In this document: positions 1 through 8,558 of the stretch, piece after piece
Layout of the letters: every line of letters begins with the position of its first letter
Position numbering within the stretch: position 1 is the stretch's first letter
From: Roseiarcus sp963753135
GTDB lineage: Bacteria > Pseudomonadota > Alphaproteobacteria > Rhizobiales > Beijerinckiaceae
Assembly (NCBI GenBank): GCA_963753135.1
Contig: CAVWBA010000005.1
Span: 62,001-126,000, forward strand
Length of the DNA: 64,000 nt
Direction of reading: 5' to 3'
The notes under the pieces: generated by a model
Database searches by the model: none
Seen by the model: only the letters and a program-made list of their open reading frames with translations
Told to the model about the DNA's origin: nothing
Program-made: the position numbers and the translations under genes

Positions 1-314
1 GAATATTCGATCGCCAGCGGATGAGCGCCGGTGTAGCCGCCGCCGAGGCAAATGCCGTCGAGAAAGCGCAAGATCACCAGGAGCCAGTAGGAGGCGATGC
101 CGATCTGGCGATAGCCTGGAATGAACGCAATCATAAGCGTGATGACGCCGAAACCGGCGACCGAGGTGATGGACGCCATTCGCCGCCCGAAACTGTCCGC
201 CACAACGCCGAATGCCAGCGCCCCGACCGGGCGCCCGAGCAGGGTGGTGATGAAGACGAGCGATGCGAAGATCGCCTGTTCTCTGTCTTTCTCTCCTGGC
301 CGTATCAGTTCCAT
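1..314 (-). CDS. MFS transporter, partial (runs off the left edge)
   Basis: This is the N-terminal part of a leftward major facilitator superfamily permease; the rest lies outside the window. The visible protein contains LLGRPVGALAFG followed by VVADSFGRR, the conserved loop between the second and third membrane helices of MFS carriers of the metabolite:H+ symporter type. A hydrophobic helix with PGYRQIG and a glycine-rich LDGICLGGGYTGAH segment follow. The ATG at 314 has no ribosome binding site and leaves no first membrane helix. An in-frame ATG at 383 adds only a weakly hydrophobic stretch. The gene may therefore be 5'-truncated, or its start may be hidden by an indel. It lies downstream of and parallel to the AraC gene. 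The substrate cannot be told. Confidence 0.6.
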   Translation of the reverse strand, partial: MELIRPGEKDREQAIFASLVFITTLLGRPVGALAFGVVADSFGRRMASITSVAGFGVITLMIAFIPGYRQIGIASYWLLVILRFLDGICLGGGYTGAHPLAIEY

Positions 315-467
315 CGACAGGCACACAATAGCAATTTCTGACTTTAGCAATACAAACGGCCAATGATCTGTTTTTCCGATCATGGCAGCGCCATTGGTCG
401 ATCCTACTCCGTTCAAGGCGGAGCGGTTCGGCAGCCCGACCCATCGCCATAAGCCCCGTTGCGCATC

Positions 468-1418
468 TCAGGAAAGCCGCGTGCGCCGCCATGCCGCGGG
501 CGTCGAACCCGTTTCCCGCCTGAACGCAGCGCCTAATGCGCTTTGCGTGGAAAACCCGACCGAAAGCGCAACCGTGCCTAAGGCCAGACTTGGGTCCAAG
601 AGCAACATCTTCGCCCGATCGACACGTTGGCGTCGAAGCCATGCGTGAGGGGCAATGCCCATCGAGGTCTTGAACGCGAAGGAGAAATGCGCAAGCGACA
701 GGTCGGCGATCGCCGCGACCTCGGAAAGCGACACGTTCTCGGCCATTCTATCGACCATATAGTCGCAAGCGCGATTGAGAACGGCCGGAGCAAGCCCGCC
801 GCGGCGAAGAACCCGGACCCGCGCGGCGACATTCGAAAGGGTTCTGGCGACGTGCAGCGCCAGGAGCGCGCTGGCTGTTTCCGTGTAGAGGAGGCCCTGC
901 CGCGCGTCGCTCTCGCATTCCTCATAGATCGCTTCCGCAAGGCGCCAAGTCAGCGGGTGGTTGTAGTCCCACGCCTCGATGATCTCGACGCCGTGCAGAT
1001 GCTGGAGTTCCGCGACCCGCAGAACGTAATGCGGCTCGAACTCCATCGCGAGGAATTTGTACGCCGACTTTTCTTCGATCCTGAACTCGACGCCAGTCCC
1101 GGGCGGAAGGATGAGGGCATATCGCGGCCTGTTGCGGTAGGCGCGGAGCTGCTTTCCCGCTTGCGCGTCCGCCTCGGCCCTGCCGAAATTCCAGGAGAAG
1201 TGAAGCTCGAGCGAGCGCGTGCGGACTTCCGCGGCTCCCGACACTTTCTCGATCGCATGCGTCGCGGCGGTCCCGCCTTCCCAAGCGATCTGCCTTGACC
1301 GCGCCACCTTACCTTTGACGTCCGACCACAGCGTGTCCCGGTGGCCAGGCGCGCTGAACATCGGAACTGGCTGAGCTATGCCAGCTCCCCCATTGTGAAG
1401 ACGATCAGCCGGGGACAT
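468..1418 (-). CDS. AraC family transcriptional regulator
   Basis: A 316-residue DNA-binding regulator. The last ~105 residues form a typical AraC/XylS double helix-turn-helix: the first helix pair around SLSEVAAIADLSLAHFSFAF and the second around VALSVGFSTQSALGAAFRRE, followed by the usual G-x-T-P-x-x-W-R ending (GSTPAAWRR). The N-terminal ~200 residues are a cupin-like sensor region (YALILPPGTGVEFR) with no recognisable ligand. It is transcribed away from the ThDP enzyme at 1710 across a 291-bp gap and reads toward the MFS transporter. By position it probably controls one or both. I see no convincing operator in the gap. The ATG at 1418 gives a normal family length. Confidence 0.85.
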   Translation of the reverse strand: MSPADRLHNGGAGIAQPVPMFSAPGHRDTLWSDVKGKVARSRQIAWEGGTAATHAIEKVSGAAEVRTRSLELHFSWNFGRAEADAQAGKQLRAYRNRPRYALILPPGTGVEFRIEEKSAYKFLAMEFEPHYVLRVAELQHLHGVEIIEAWDYNHPLTWRLAEAIYEECESDARQGLLYTETASALLALHVARTLSNVAARVRVLRRGGLAPAVLNRACDYMVDRMAENVSLSEVAAIADLSLAHFSFAFKTSMGIAPHAWLRRQRVDRAKMLLLDPSLALGTVALSVGFSTQSALGAAFRRETGSTPAAWRRTRLS

Positions 1419-1709
1419 GGTCAGCCTCCAGCAATTCTATTCAGGCTTAAGCGACGCCCGAGCGCTACCGCCCCGGCCAGTTTAGCGCGAAACCTCGACG
1501 ATTGTCGCCAAACTTCGATGAATGAGCCTCGGCGCGGACGCCAGGCCTTCTCCCGAAACGGCGAAGGGCGTACAGGGCCGGCCGCCTCGCTTGCGCCACG
1601 CGAACTTCGGGAACAGGTGCGGTGAACGTACGGACGCCTAGAGGCAGCTAAACCTAGGAGGACAAGATGAACTCATGCAGCAGCACCTAAAGAACTTCGT
1701 CCTGGAAAA

Positions 1710-3335
1710 GTGCGCGACGCACTGTTTGATCTCATGAGGCAACTTGGGATCAGCAAAATCTTTGGCAACGTCGGCTCCACTGAGGAACCATTTCTCCAGA
1801 ATTTCCCGTCTGACTTCGAATACATCTTGTCATTGCAGGAGTCCGTGGCGGTCGCGATGGCGGATGCCTACTCTCAGGCAACCGGTAAGCCAGTCGTGGT
1901 AAACCTGCACACTGCTGCGGGCAGCGGTAACGGAATGGGTAATATCGAAACCGCTTGGTACAACCGTACGCCGATGATCGTCACTGCCGGCCAGCATGTC
2001 CGGACCATGCTGGTTCACGAGCCCTATTTGACCAACAAAAATCCCACTCTACAGGCCATGCCATGGGTGAAGTGGAGTTATGAGCCGGCCACCGCGGAAG
2101 ATGTTCCGGCCTCATTTCTGAGGGCTTACGCCACGGCCATTCAGGCGCCGGCAGGACCTGTCTACCTATCACTCCCCATGGATGACATGGACCACGAGTG
2201 CTCTCAACTACCGCCGCCGCGCCAAATCGAGCCTCGCCTTTCCGCGGGAAAGGATGTGCTCAAATCGGTCGCGGATGCGCTATCAGCGGCACAATGCCCT
2301 GTGCTGGTCATTGGAGGGGCTCTCGATCAGACGGGGGGCTGGCGCGACGGTATTGCGCTCGCCGAAAAGCTGAACGCCGCGGTTATGGCCCCGCCATTTG
2401 AAGGAAGGCCGGGTTTCCCCGAGACTCACCCGCTGTTCCAGGGCGAGCTTCTCAGCGCCGCCGCATCGGTTTGCAAACAACTTCAAGGCTACGACCTTGT
2501 GGTCGTGATCGGTGCCCCCGTCTTCCGTTACTATCCCTGGTCGCGCAGCGAGTATCTGCCCAAGGGCACACGATTAATTCACATTACAGACAACCCCGAG
2601 GAGGCTGCCCGCGCCGTCGCCGGCGATAGCATTATCTGCGACCCCGCTAGAGCATGCGCGACATTGGTCGAGCTCCTTCCCAAGGCAACCCGTCAAGCTC
2701 CAAAGCCGCTGACTCCGCTTCCAGCGCCTGAGGTAGGGGAAACGATAACAGCCGACTATCTCTATTACACGGTGGCGCGACTTCGTCCCGAGAACTCCGT
2801 GATTGCCCAAGAATCCCTTTCAAGCCTTGGTTCGTTGAAGGACCGGTTGCGTACCTCGGAACCCAGGTCTTTCTTCTCAATGTTTAGTGGAGTGCTAGGC
2901 TACGGTTTGCCGGCAGCATGCGGGGTCGCGCTCGCGGAACGAGATCTCGGCACAGACCGCAAGGTGATCTCGCTCCAGGGTGACGGCGCGACCCAGTATG
3001 TCATACAGGCGTTTTGGAATGCCGCACAGCTGAAGCTTCCAATTCTGTTCATTATTCTTCGTAACCACGAATATTGTATCCTCAAGTCCTTTAGCGAGTA
3101 CTTGGTCTCGCCAGATGTCCCTGGCTTCGATCTTCCAGGGATTGATACGGTCCTACTCGCGAAGGGATATGGATGTGATGGCGGCTACGTTTCGAAACCG
3201 GAGGAGTTGGAGGCCGCCATCAAAAAAGGGCTCGCGGCAAACGGCCCTTACGTGCTGCAAGTCGAGGTAGATCCTAAGGTGCCTCTGCTCCTCGGCAAGG
3301 TCGGGCCGAAGACACAGTACGCCCTCATCCAATAG
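1710..3335 (+). CDS. Thiamin-diphosphate-dependent decarboxylase, benzoylformate decarboxylase-like
   Basis: A cytoplasmic ThDP enzyme of about 541 residues with three domains. The N-terminal PYR domain carries GNVGSTEEPF, LQES with the activating Glu (E44), and NLHTAAGSGN with H67. These match Ser26, Glu47 and His70 of Pseudomonas benzoylformate decarboxylase. The C-terminal PP domain carries the GDG...N cofactor motif (GDGATQYVIQAFW to ILRN). The motif that reads FRYH in MdlC, holding catalytic His281, reads FRYY here, and the substrate pocket around RNHEYCILKSF also differs. 2-Oxoacid decarboxylation is likely but the substrate is unclear. Start: a strong AGGAGG at 1656-1661 precedes an ATG at 1667 that is one base out of frame and stops after seven codons. 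Removing one base near 1676 would fuse it. The in-frame start is the GTG at 1710. Confidence 0.8.
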   Translation: MRDALFDLMRQLGISKIFGNVGSTEEPFLQNFPSDFEYILSLQESVAVAMADAYSQATGKPVVVNLHTAAGSGNGMGNIETAWYNRTPMIVTAGQHVRTMLVHEPYLTNKNPTLQAMPWVKWSYEPATAEDVPASFLRAYATAIQAPAGPVYLSLPMDDMDHECSQLPPPRQIEPRLSAGKDVLKSVADALSAAQCPVLVIGGALDQTGGWRDGIALAEKLNAAVMAPPFEGRPGFPETHPLFQGELLSAAASVCKQLQGYDLVVVIGAPVFRYYPWSRSEYLPKGTRLIHITDNPEEAARAVAGDSIICDPARACATLVELLPKATRQAPKPLTPLPAPEVGETITADYLYYTVARLRPENSVIAQESLSSLGSLKDRLRTSEPRSFFSMFSGVLGYGLPAACGVALAERDLGTDRKVISLQGDGATQYVIQAFWNAAQLKLPILFIILRNHEYCILKSFSEYLVSPDVPGFDLPGIDTVLLAKGYGCDGGYVSKPEELEAAIKKGLAANGPYVLQVEVDPKVPLLLGKVGPKTQYALIQ

Positions 3336-3481
3336 CGGGCAACAACCACCTCGGCCCCTAGCGGAAAGAGATCCAGATATAGGACGGCGGCTCCCAGCTG
3401 GTCAGGGTCAGCCCATCGTCGAACCCAGCTCGGCAGCCGGGGGCTTTGACCTCAATCGTCGTTCATTGATGGAGATGATTT

Positions 3482-4275
3482 ATGCAACAATTCGCACGCG
3501 TGCTCACCAGCAAAGGCTCGAACGGCGTCGCGCTGATGCGGCTCCTCATCAAGCAGAAGCTCGACAGTTTCTTCTTCATCACCGCCGATTACGCCTTCGG
3601 CGCTTCCCTCGAGGCCGACGCGCGCGACGCCATCGCCAAGGCCGGCGGAACCGTTGTCGGAGGGCTACGCTCGCCGCTCAACACGGCCGATTTCAGCTCG
3701 TTTCTCATCGCCGCCCAAGCCTCGAAGGCCAAGGTGATCGTGTTCGCCATCACCGGCGCCGATCTCTCCAATGCGCTGAAACAGGCAAGCGAGTTCAACC
3801 TCGCTCGAAGGGCAATATCTCGCGACGCCGATCACCTATTTGAGCGACGTCCACGCGGCCGGCCTCGATGTCGCGCATGGCCTCACCTTCATGCAGTCCT
3901 GGTACTGGGACCTCGACGACAAGACGCGCGCATTCGCCAAGCGTTTCTACGCAAGGCGCGGCCGCATGCCCAACGACAATCAGGTCGCCGTCTATTCCTC
4001 GGTTCGCCACTATCTCGAAGCCGTCGCCAAAGCTCGGAACCGACGAAACCGGGGCGGTGATGAAGGCGATGCGCGAGGCTCCGATCCACGATGTGTTCGC
4101 CGCCAATGGGACGATCCGCGCCGACGGCCGGGTGCTCTATGACCGCTATCTCATGCGGGTGAAGACGCCGGCCGAATCGAAATATCCGTGGGATTATCTC
4201 ACGGTCGTCGCCAAGATCCCGGCCGCCGACGCCTTCCGGCCGCCCGGCGCGGGCGGCTGCACGCTGGCGCAATAG
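3482..4275 (+). pseudogene. Branched-chain amino-acid-type ABC substrate-binding protein, truncated and frameshifted
   Basis: The remnant encodes the middle and C-terminal parts of a periplasmic LivK-type binding protein in three successive frames. Frame one gives SFFFITADYAFG and DFSSFLIAAQ. A shift near 3803 leads to PITYLSDVHAAGLDVAHGL and SWYWDLDDKTRAFAKRF. A second shift near 4034 leads to LGTDETGAVM and VKTPAESKYPWDYL. Both shifts vanish if one base is removed. The first ~130 residues, including any signal peptide, are missing because a stop in frame lies just upstream of 3482. It is clearly paralogous to the protein encoded at 8559-9768 (shared FFITADYAFG, LSDVHA, SWYW, VKTPAESK). No ABC permease or ATPase genes accompany it. 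Confidence 0.8.
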
Positions 4276-4446
4276 TCGGATCGAGAGCAGGTCTCTTCAA
4301 CGAGACGCGCCGTTGCGCCCCAGGCGCAGACTAATTGTACATATATATTCTGTCTATATCATCCATCGAGATGACGGCGCAAGCAACTCGCTAATCGCGC
4401 CCTAACTCATTCAAATCGCTCAAAATGGACTCGTAAGCTTGGCCGC

Positions 4447-4470
4447 GGCCCCGGTCGAAGGAACGGGGCC
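4447..4470 (-). terminator. GC-rich hairpin just after gyaR
   Basis: A perfect 7-bp stem, GGCCCCG (4447-4453) with CGGGGCC (4464-4470) and a 10-nt loop, touches the stop codon of the leftward dehydrogenase gene. There is no T-run after it on the minus strand, so it is a weak or non-canonical terminator or a 3' stabilising hairpin. Confidence 0.4.
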
Positions 4471-5465
4471 TAAAGCATGCTCGGCAGCACCCGGTCCGGG
4501 GGACGGTGGCCGTCGGCGAAGGTCCGGATGTTGATGATGACCTTCTCGCCCATGTCGGCGCGCCCCTCGTGCGTCGCCGACCCCATGTGCGGGAGCAGCG
4601 TCACCTTGCCCATTTTGGCGAGAGCGATCAGCTTCTCATTGACGGCGGGCGCGTGCTCGAACACGTCGAGACCGGCGTTGGCGAGTTCGCCCGCCTCGAG
4701 CATGCGGACCAGCGCATTCTCGTCGACGATCTCGCCGCGTGCGGTATTGATGAGAATGGCGTCGGGACGGAGATGCTTGAGGCGCCGGGCTGACAGAAGG
4801 TGGAAGGTGCCGGGCGTATGGGGACAGTTGATCGAGACGAAATCCATTCGCGCCAGCATCTGGTCGAGCGAATCCCAATAGGTCGCCTCGAGCGCCTCCT
4901 CGATTTGCGCCGCGACCCGACGGCGATTGTGGTAGTGGATCGACATGCCGAAGGCGCGCGCGCGGCGCGCCAGCGCCTGGCCGATGCGGCCCATGCCGAC
5001 GATGCCGAGGCGTTTTCCCGTGATGCGCCGCCCGAGCATCCAGGTCGGCGACCAGCCGGTCCACCGCCCCTCGGGAATGACACGCGAACCCTCGACCAGC
5101 CGCCGCGCCGTCGAGAGGATCAGCGCCATCGTCATGTCCGCGGTGTCCTCGGTGAGCACGCCCGGCGTGTTGGTGACCGTGATGCCGCGCCTGAGCGCGC
5201 TGGTCACGTCGATGTGATCGACCCCGTTGCCGAAATTGGCGATGAGCCGCATCTGTTCGCCCGCTTGCGCGATCATGGCGGCGTTGATCTGGTCGGTGAT
5301 CGTCGGCACCAGAACGTCGGCTTCGCGCATCGCCTCGACGATCTCGGCCTGCGACATCGGCTTATCTTCGTGGTTGAGGCGGGCGTCGAACAATTCCCGC
5401 ATGCGGGTCTCGACCATTTCAGGCAGCCGCCGGGTGACCACAACAAGGGGTTTTTTCTTGGTCAT
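4470..5465 (-). CDS. gyaR: D-glycerate dehydrogenase / glyoxylate-hydroxypyruvate reductase
   Basis: A cytoplasmic NAD(P)H-dependent D-2-hydroxyacid dehydrogenase of 331 residues, of the group that reduces glyoxylate and hydroxypyruvate. The Rossmann motif GIVGMGRIGQALARR sits at residues 154-168. The catalytic Arg is in NTARGEIVD (R243), the Glu is in the DVFE segment near 270, and the His is in LLPHMGSAT (H293). The C-terminus PPDRVLPSML is the ending usual in rhizobial homologs. The ATG at 5465 has an AGAGGGG ribosome binding site and matches the family N-terminus (KKPLVVVTRRLP). The open frame upstream is non-coding. The gene is isolated and divergent from the SH3 gene. Confidence 0.92.
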   Translation of the reverse strand: MTKKKPLVVVTRRLPEMVETRMRELFDARLNHEDKPMSQAEIVEAMREADVLVPTITDQINAAMIAQAGEQMRLIANFGNGVDHIDVTSALRRGITVTNTPGVLTEDTADMTMALILSTARRLVEGSRVIPEGRWTGWSPTWMLGRRITGKRLGIVGMGRIGQALARRARAFGMSIHYHNRRRVAAQIEEALEATYWDSLDQMLARMDFVSINCPHTPGTFHLLSARRLKHLRPDAILINTARGEIVDENALVRMLEAGELANAGLDVFEHAPAVNEKLIALAKMGKVTLLPHMGSATHEGRADMGEKVIINIRTFADGHRPPDRVLPSML

Positions 5466-5722
5466 GAGCGCCCCTCTTATCGCTCGCGCGGCTTTGCCGC
5501 CGCTGCTCCTGCTGCCGCAATCATCCTCTCTCCGCGCCTTCGCATGAGGTTCACGCCGCGTTAACGACAGACGACGCAAATGGATTCGACGGCGCGCCCA
5601 CGAATTCCGATCCGCCGGGCTGGCCTCCTTAGCAGAAGAACGGGCAAAGACAAGGATGGCCGGACACCGGTCGAGGAAGGCGGCATGAGGCGATTGACAA
5701 GCGGCCAATCAACGCGTTCGCA

Positions 5723-6232
5723 TTGGCCGCCGCGCCGTGCTTGCGCTGGGCTTGCGCCTTGCTCCTCGGGCCCGGCGCGGCGAACGCCGATCCGGTCGGG
5801 CCGGTCACCAAATTGCCGCTGCCGCGTTACGCCAGCTTGAAAACCGACCGGGTCAACCTGCGGGAGGGTCCATCCAAGGACCATGCGACCAAATGGGTCT
5901 ACGAACGCGCCGGGCTTCCGGTAGAGATCACCGCCGAGTTTGAAATCTGGCGCAAGGTGCGCGATTCCGAAGGCGTCGAGGGCTGGGTGCTCCATTCGCT
6001 GCTTTCCGGGCGGCGAACGGCGTTGGTTGCGCCCAAGAACAAGGAGCAGAACTCCAAGCTCTACACCCGCGCGTCCGCTTCCGCCGACTTGTCCGCAACC
6101 CTTCAGTCGGGGGTGATCGTGAATATCCGCCGTTGCGACGGCGCCTGGTGTCTTGTCGACGGAGATGGGTTCAAGGGATATATTGAGCAGGACAAATTGT
6201 GGGGCGTGTACCCCAACGAAAAGATCGAATGA
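5723..6232 (+). CDS. Exported SH3-domain protein
   Basis: A small secreted protein of about 170 residues. A hydrophobic N-terminus (CLRWACALLLGPGAANA) looks like a Sec signal peptide cut after ANA. The mature part holds two bacterial SH3-like stretches: KTDRVNLREGPSKDH with GWVLHSLLSG, and KLYTRASASADL with WCLVDGDGFKGYIEQDKLWG. Such proteins bind periplasmic or cell-wall ligands; no enzyme motif is visible. The start is doubtful. The in-frame TTG at 5723 lacks a ribosome binding site, while the ATG at 5685, behind GAGGAAGG, is in another frame. One added base between 5690 and 5705 would join that ATG to the signal peptide with a normal basic N-terminus. The start may be a sequence error. Confidence 0.75.
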   Translation: MAAAPCLRWACALLLGPGAANADPVGPVTKLPLPRYASLKTDRVNLREGPSKDHATKWVYERAGLPVEITAEFEIWRKVRDSEGVEGWVLHSLLSGRRTALVAPKNKEQNSKLYTRASASADLSATLQSGVIVNIRRCDGAWCLVDGDGFKGYIEQDKLWGVYPNEKIE

Positions 6233-6354
6233 GCGGAGCGGCCGCCAGGGCCTCTGCAGGCGCCGGCGCCTGACAGTTCGAGAGGACGACCGGCTGTGCG
6301 ACATGACCCACGAAAGTCGCGCAGGCAAGCGGTTGTGCGCAACGGGAGGGAACG

Positions 6355-6915
6355 ATGCAGGCGGCCGAAATTCAGAACCTAGAGGTTCAATTCTCCCACG
6401 ACCTGGTTCAATATTGGGGATGGTTCCTCGCCCTCGGTGTGGGTCTGTTGGCGCTCGGCGTCGCCGCCGTGGCGCGCGCGGTCACTGCGACCGTCGTCTC
6501 AATGGTGTTCTTCGGCTGGCTTCTGGTGTTGGCGGGGGCGATTGAAGTCGTTCAAGCGGTCGCGGTGGGTCACTGGGCTGGCATCTTTCAGCATTTGTTC
6601 GCCGCGATCCTGTTCCTTGTGGCCGGGTTCATCATGGTGTTCAGGCCATTGATCACGGCCGAAGTGCTCACTCTTTTCATGGCGTTGTTCTTCCTGATCG
6701 GCGGGCTGTTCCAGCTCATTGGCGCAGCGTGGATCGGGTTGCCCGGCTGGGGATGGAGCGTTGTGGACGGCGTCATCACATTCGTTCTCGGCTTGCTGGT
6801 CTTGGCGCAATGGCCGGCGTCGGGTTTATGGGTGATCGGCCTCCTTCTTGGCATCGATCTCATTTTCTACGGCCTCGCCTGGATCGCGATCGCGCTCAGC
6901 TTGCGCGGCGCGTAG
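6355..6915 (+). CDS. HdeD family membrane protein (DUF308)
   Basis: An inner-membrane protein of 186 residues with about six hydrophobic helices arranged as three hairpins, the HdeD/DUF308 pattern. Paired glycine-rich helices such as WFLALGVGLLALGVAAVARA and FLIGGLFQLIGAAW are visible, along with the family's short length. In E. coli HdeD contributes to acid resistance at high cell density; in other bacteria the role is not settled. The ATG has a strong GGGAGGGAACG ribosome binding site. The gene stands alone, 122 bp after the SH3 gene and 87 bp before scoA, so it may share a transcript with either, but nothing links the functions. Confidence 0.85.
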   Translation: MQAAEIQNLEVQFSHDLVQYWGWFLALGVGLLALGVAAVARAVTATVVSMVFFGWLLVLAGAIEVVQAVAVGHWAGIFQHLFAAILFLVAGFIMVFRPLITAEVLTLFMALFFLIGGLFQLIGAAWIGLPGWGWSVVDGVITFVLGLLVLAQWPASGLWVIGLLLGIDLIFYGLAWIAIALSLRGA

Positions 6916-7002
6916 GCCTCCGTCGCCGCTGGCCCGCGCCTTGCAGCGGGCCCTCGAGAGGGCTAGGGACGCAGCGGCTCTTTCGACAGGAACCCGTGAC
7001 GG

Positions 7003-7710
7003 ATGAAAAAAGTCTACGCCAACGCTGACGAGGCGCTCGCCGGCCAGATCAAGGACGGCATGATCTTGATGGCCGGCGGATTCGGGCTTTGCGGAGTTCC
7101 CGAGACGCTGATCGATGCGGTGCGCAAATCAGGCGCGAAGGATCTGACTTTCGTCTCCAACAACGCCGGCGTCGACGGGATCGGCCTCGGCATTCTGCTT
7201 GAAACCGGCCAAATCAAGAAGATGATCTCGAGCTACGTCGGCGAGAACAAGATCTTCGCCAGTTTGTATCTGGCGGGCAAGCTCGAGCTCGAATTCAATC
7301 CGCAGGGCACGATGGCCGAGCGCATCCGCGCCGGCGGCGCAGGGATTCCCGCCTTCTTCACCCGCACGGGCGTCGGCACGATCGTCGCCGAGGGCAAGGA
7401 AATCCGCGACTTCAACGGCGAGGCCTATGTGATGGAAACCGGTCTCGTCGCCGACATCTCCCTCGTCCACGCCTGGAAGGGCGACACCGAAGGCAATCTC
7501 GTCTATCGAAAGACGGCGCGCAACTTCAATCCTATGATGGCGACGGCGGGCCGTCTGACGATCGCTCAGGTCGAGCATCTGGTTAAGCCTGGCGAGATCG
7601 ACGGCGATCACATCGTCACGCCCGGCATTTACGTTCAGCGGATCGTTCACGCGCCCAATGAGCTAAAGCGCATCGAGCAGCGCACGACCCGCAAGCGCGA
7701 CGCAGCCTGA
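7003..7710 (+). CDS. scoA: Succinyl-CoA:3-ketoacid CoA transferase, subunit A
   Basis: The alpha subunit (235 residues) of the class I CoA transferase that moves CoA from succinyl-CoA to acetoacetate or related 3-oxoacids. The GGFGLCGVPETLIDA motif near the N-terminus is the class I subunit-A signature. SNNAGVDGIGLGILL and the EFNPQGTMAERIRAGGAG segment are typical of ScoA. The end KRIEQRTTRK is also family-typical. It lies 21 bp upstream of subunit B, so the two form an operon. It serves ketone-body or polyhydroxybutyrate breakdown in the cytoplasm. No beta-ketothiolase or hydroxybutyrate dehydrogenase gene is in the window. Confidence 0.95.
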   Translation: MKKVYANADEALAGQIKDGMILMAGGFGLCGVPETLIDAVRKSGAKDLTFVSNNAGVDGIGLGILLETGQIKKMISSYVGENKIFASLYLAGKLELEFNPQGTMAERIRAGGAGIPAFFTRTGVGTIVAEGKEIRDFNGEAYVMETGLVADISLVHAWKGDTEGNLVYRKTARNFNPMMATAGRLTIAQVEHLVKPGEIDGDHIVTPGIYVQRIVHAPNELKRIEQRTTRKRDAA

Positions 7711-7731
7711 AGAGTTCGGAGGCAAACTAAA

Positions 7732-8403
7732 ATGGCTTGGACCCGCGAACAAATGGCGGCGCGCGCCGCCAAGGAGCTTAAGGACGGCTTCTACGTCAAT
7801 CTCGGCATCGGCATTCCGACCTTGGTGTCGAACTACATCCCTAAGGGAATGAGCGTTCAGTTGCAGAGCGAGAACGGTATGCTGGGAATGGGCCCGTTCC
7901 CCTTCGAGGGCGAGGAGGACCCGGACCTCATCAACGCCGGCAAGCAGACCGTCACGCAATTGCCGACGACGAGCTTCTTCTCCAGCGCCAATTCGTTCGC
8001 CATGATACGCGGAGGGCACATCGACCTCGCCATCCTGGGCGCGATGCAGGTCGCGGAGAATGGCGACCTCGCCAATTGGATGATCCCCGGCAAGATGGTT
8101 AAGGGCATGGGCGGCGCGATGGACCTCGTCGCCGGCGTCAAGCGCATCGTCGTGGTGATGGAGCACTCGGCCAAGGACGGGCCGAAGCTCTTGCATCATT
8201 GCACCTTGCCGCTGACCGGCGCGAAGGTCGTCGACCTCGTCATCACCGATCTTGGGGTGTTCACGATCGACAAGCATGGGCTGCGCGGCATGGCTCTCAT
8301 CGAGCTCGCGCCCGGGGTGACTTTGGACGAAATCGCCGCCAAGACCGAGGCGACCTACCGGGTCGCGCTGAACCAACCCGCCGAGGCGGCGCTGGCGGGA
8401 TAG
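7732..8403 (+). CDS. scoB: Succinyl-CoA:3-ketoacid CoA transferase, subunit B
   Basis: The beta subunit (223 residues) that carries the catalytic glutamate of the CoA transferase, seen as E47 in the QSENGMLGMG motif. NLGIGIPTLVSNYIP, the family's CoA-binding stretch, precedes it. The C-terminal GMALIELAPGVTLDEI is usual for ScoB. The ATG is preceded by GGAGG (AGTTCGGAGGCAAACTAAA), good for strong translation. It follows scoA by 21 bp and is followed by a hairpin shared with the convergent binding-protein gene. Together with scoA it forms the active heteromer. Confidence 0.95.
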   Translation: MAWTREQMAARAAKELKDGFYVNLGIGIPTLVSNYIPKGMSVQLQSENGMLGMGPFPFEGEEDPDLINAGKQTVTQLPTTSFFSSANSFAMIRGGHIDLAILGAMQVAENGDLANWMIPGKMVKGMGGAMDLVAGVKRIVVVMEHSAKDGPKLLHHCTLPLTGAKVVDLVITDLGVFTIDKHGLRGMALIELAPGVTLDEIAAKTEATYRVALNQPAEAALAG

Positions 8404-8503
8404 AACGCTCGTCCTTCAGTCAAGCGACGCGACGGGCGCCGTGTCCGAGTCGGTTTTAAGCGAATCCAGGGGGTTGGGCGCAGTCAGGGCCGAGTGCGGA
8501 CCG

Positions 8504-8543
8504 AGCGCGGCAAGCATCGAAGAGAATTTGCTTCGGCCGCGCT
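8504..8543. terminator. Intergenic hairpin between convergent scoB and the binding-protein gene
   Basis: The stem pairs AGCGCGGC (8504-8511) with GCCGCGCT (8536-8543), and inside it AAGCA with TGCTT. A 2-nt bulge and a 12-nt loop complete it. A short TTT follows on the plus strand. Its place between two converging stop codons suits a two-way terminator. Confidence 0.5.
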
Positions 8544-8558
8544 TTCGCCGAGGTTCTC

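Noticed and set aside
3466..3843. 125-codon open frame beginning at 3466
   Set aside because: It is another frame of the binding-protein remnant and its product is Arg-rich nonsense.
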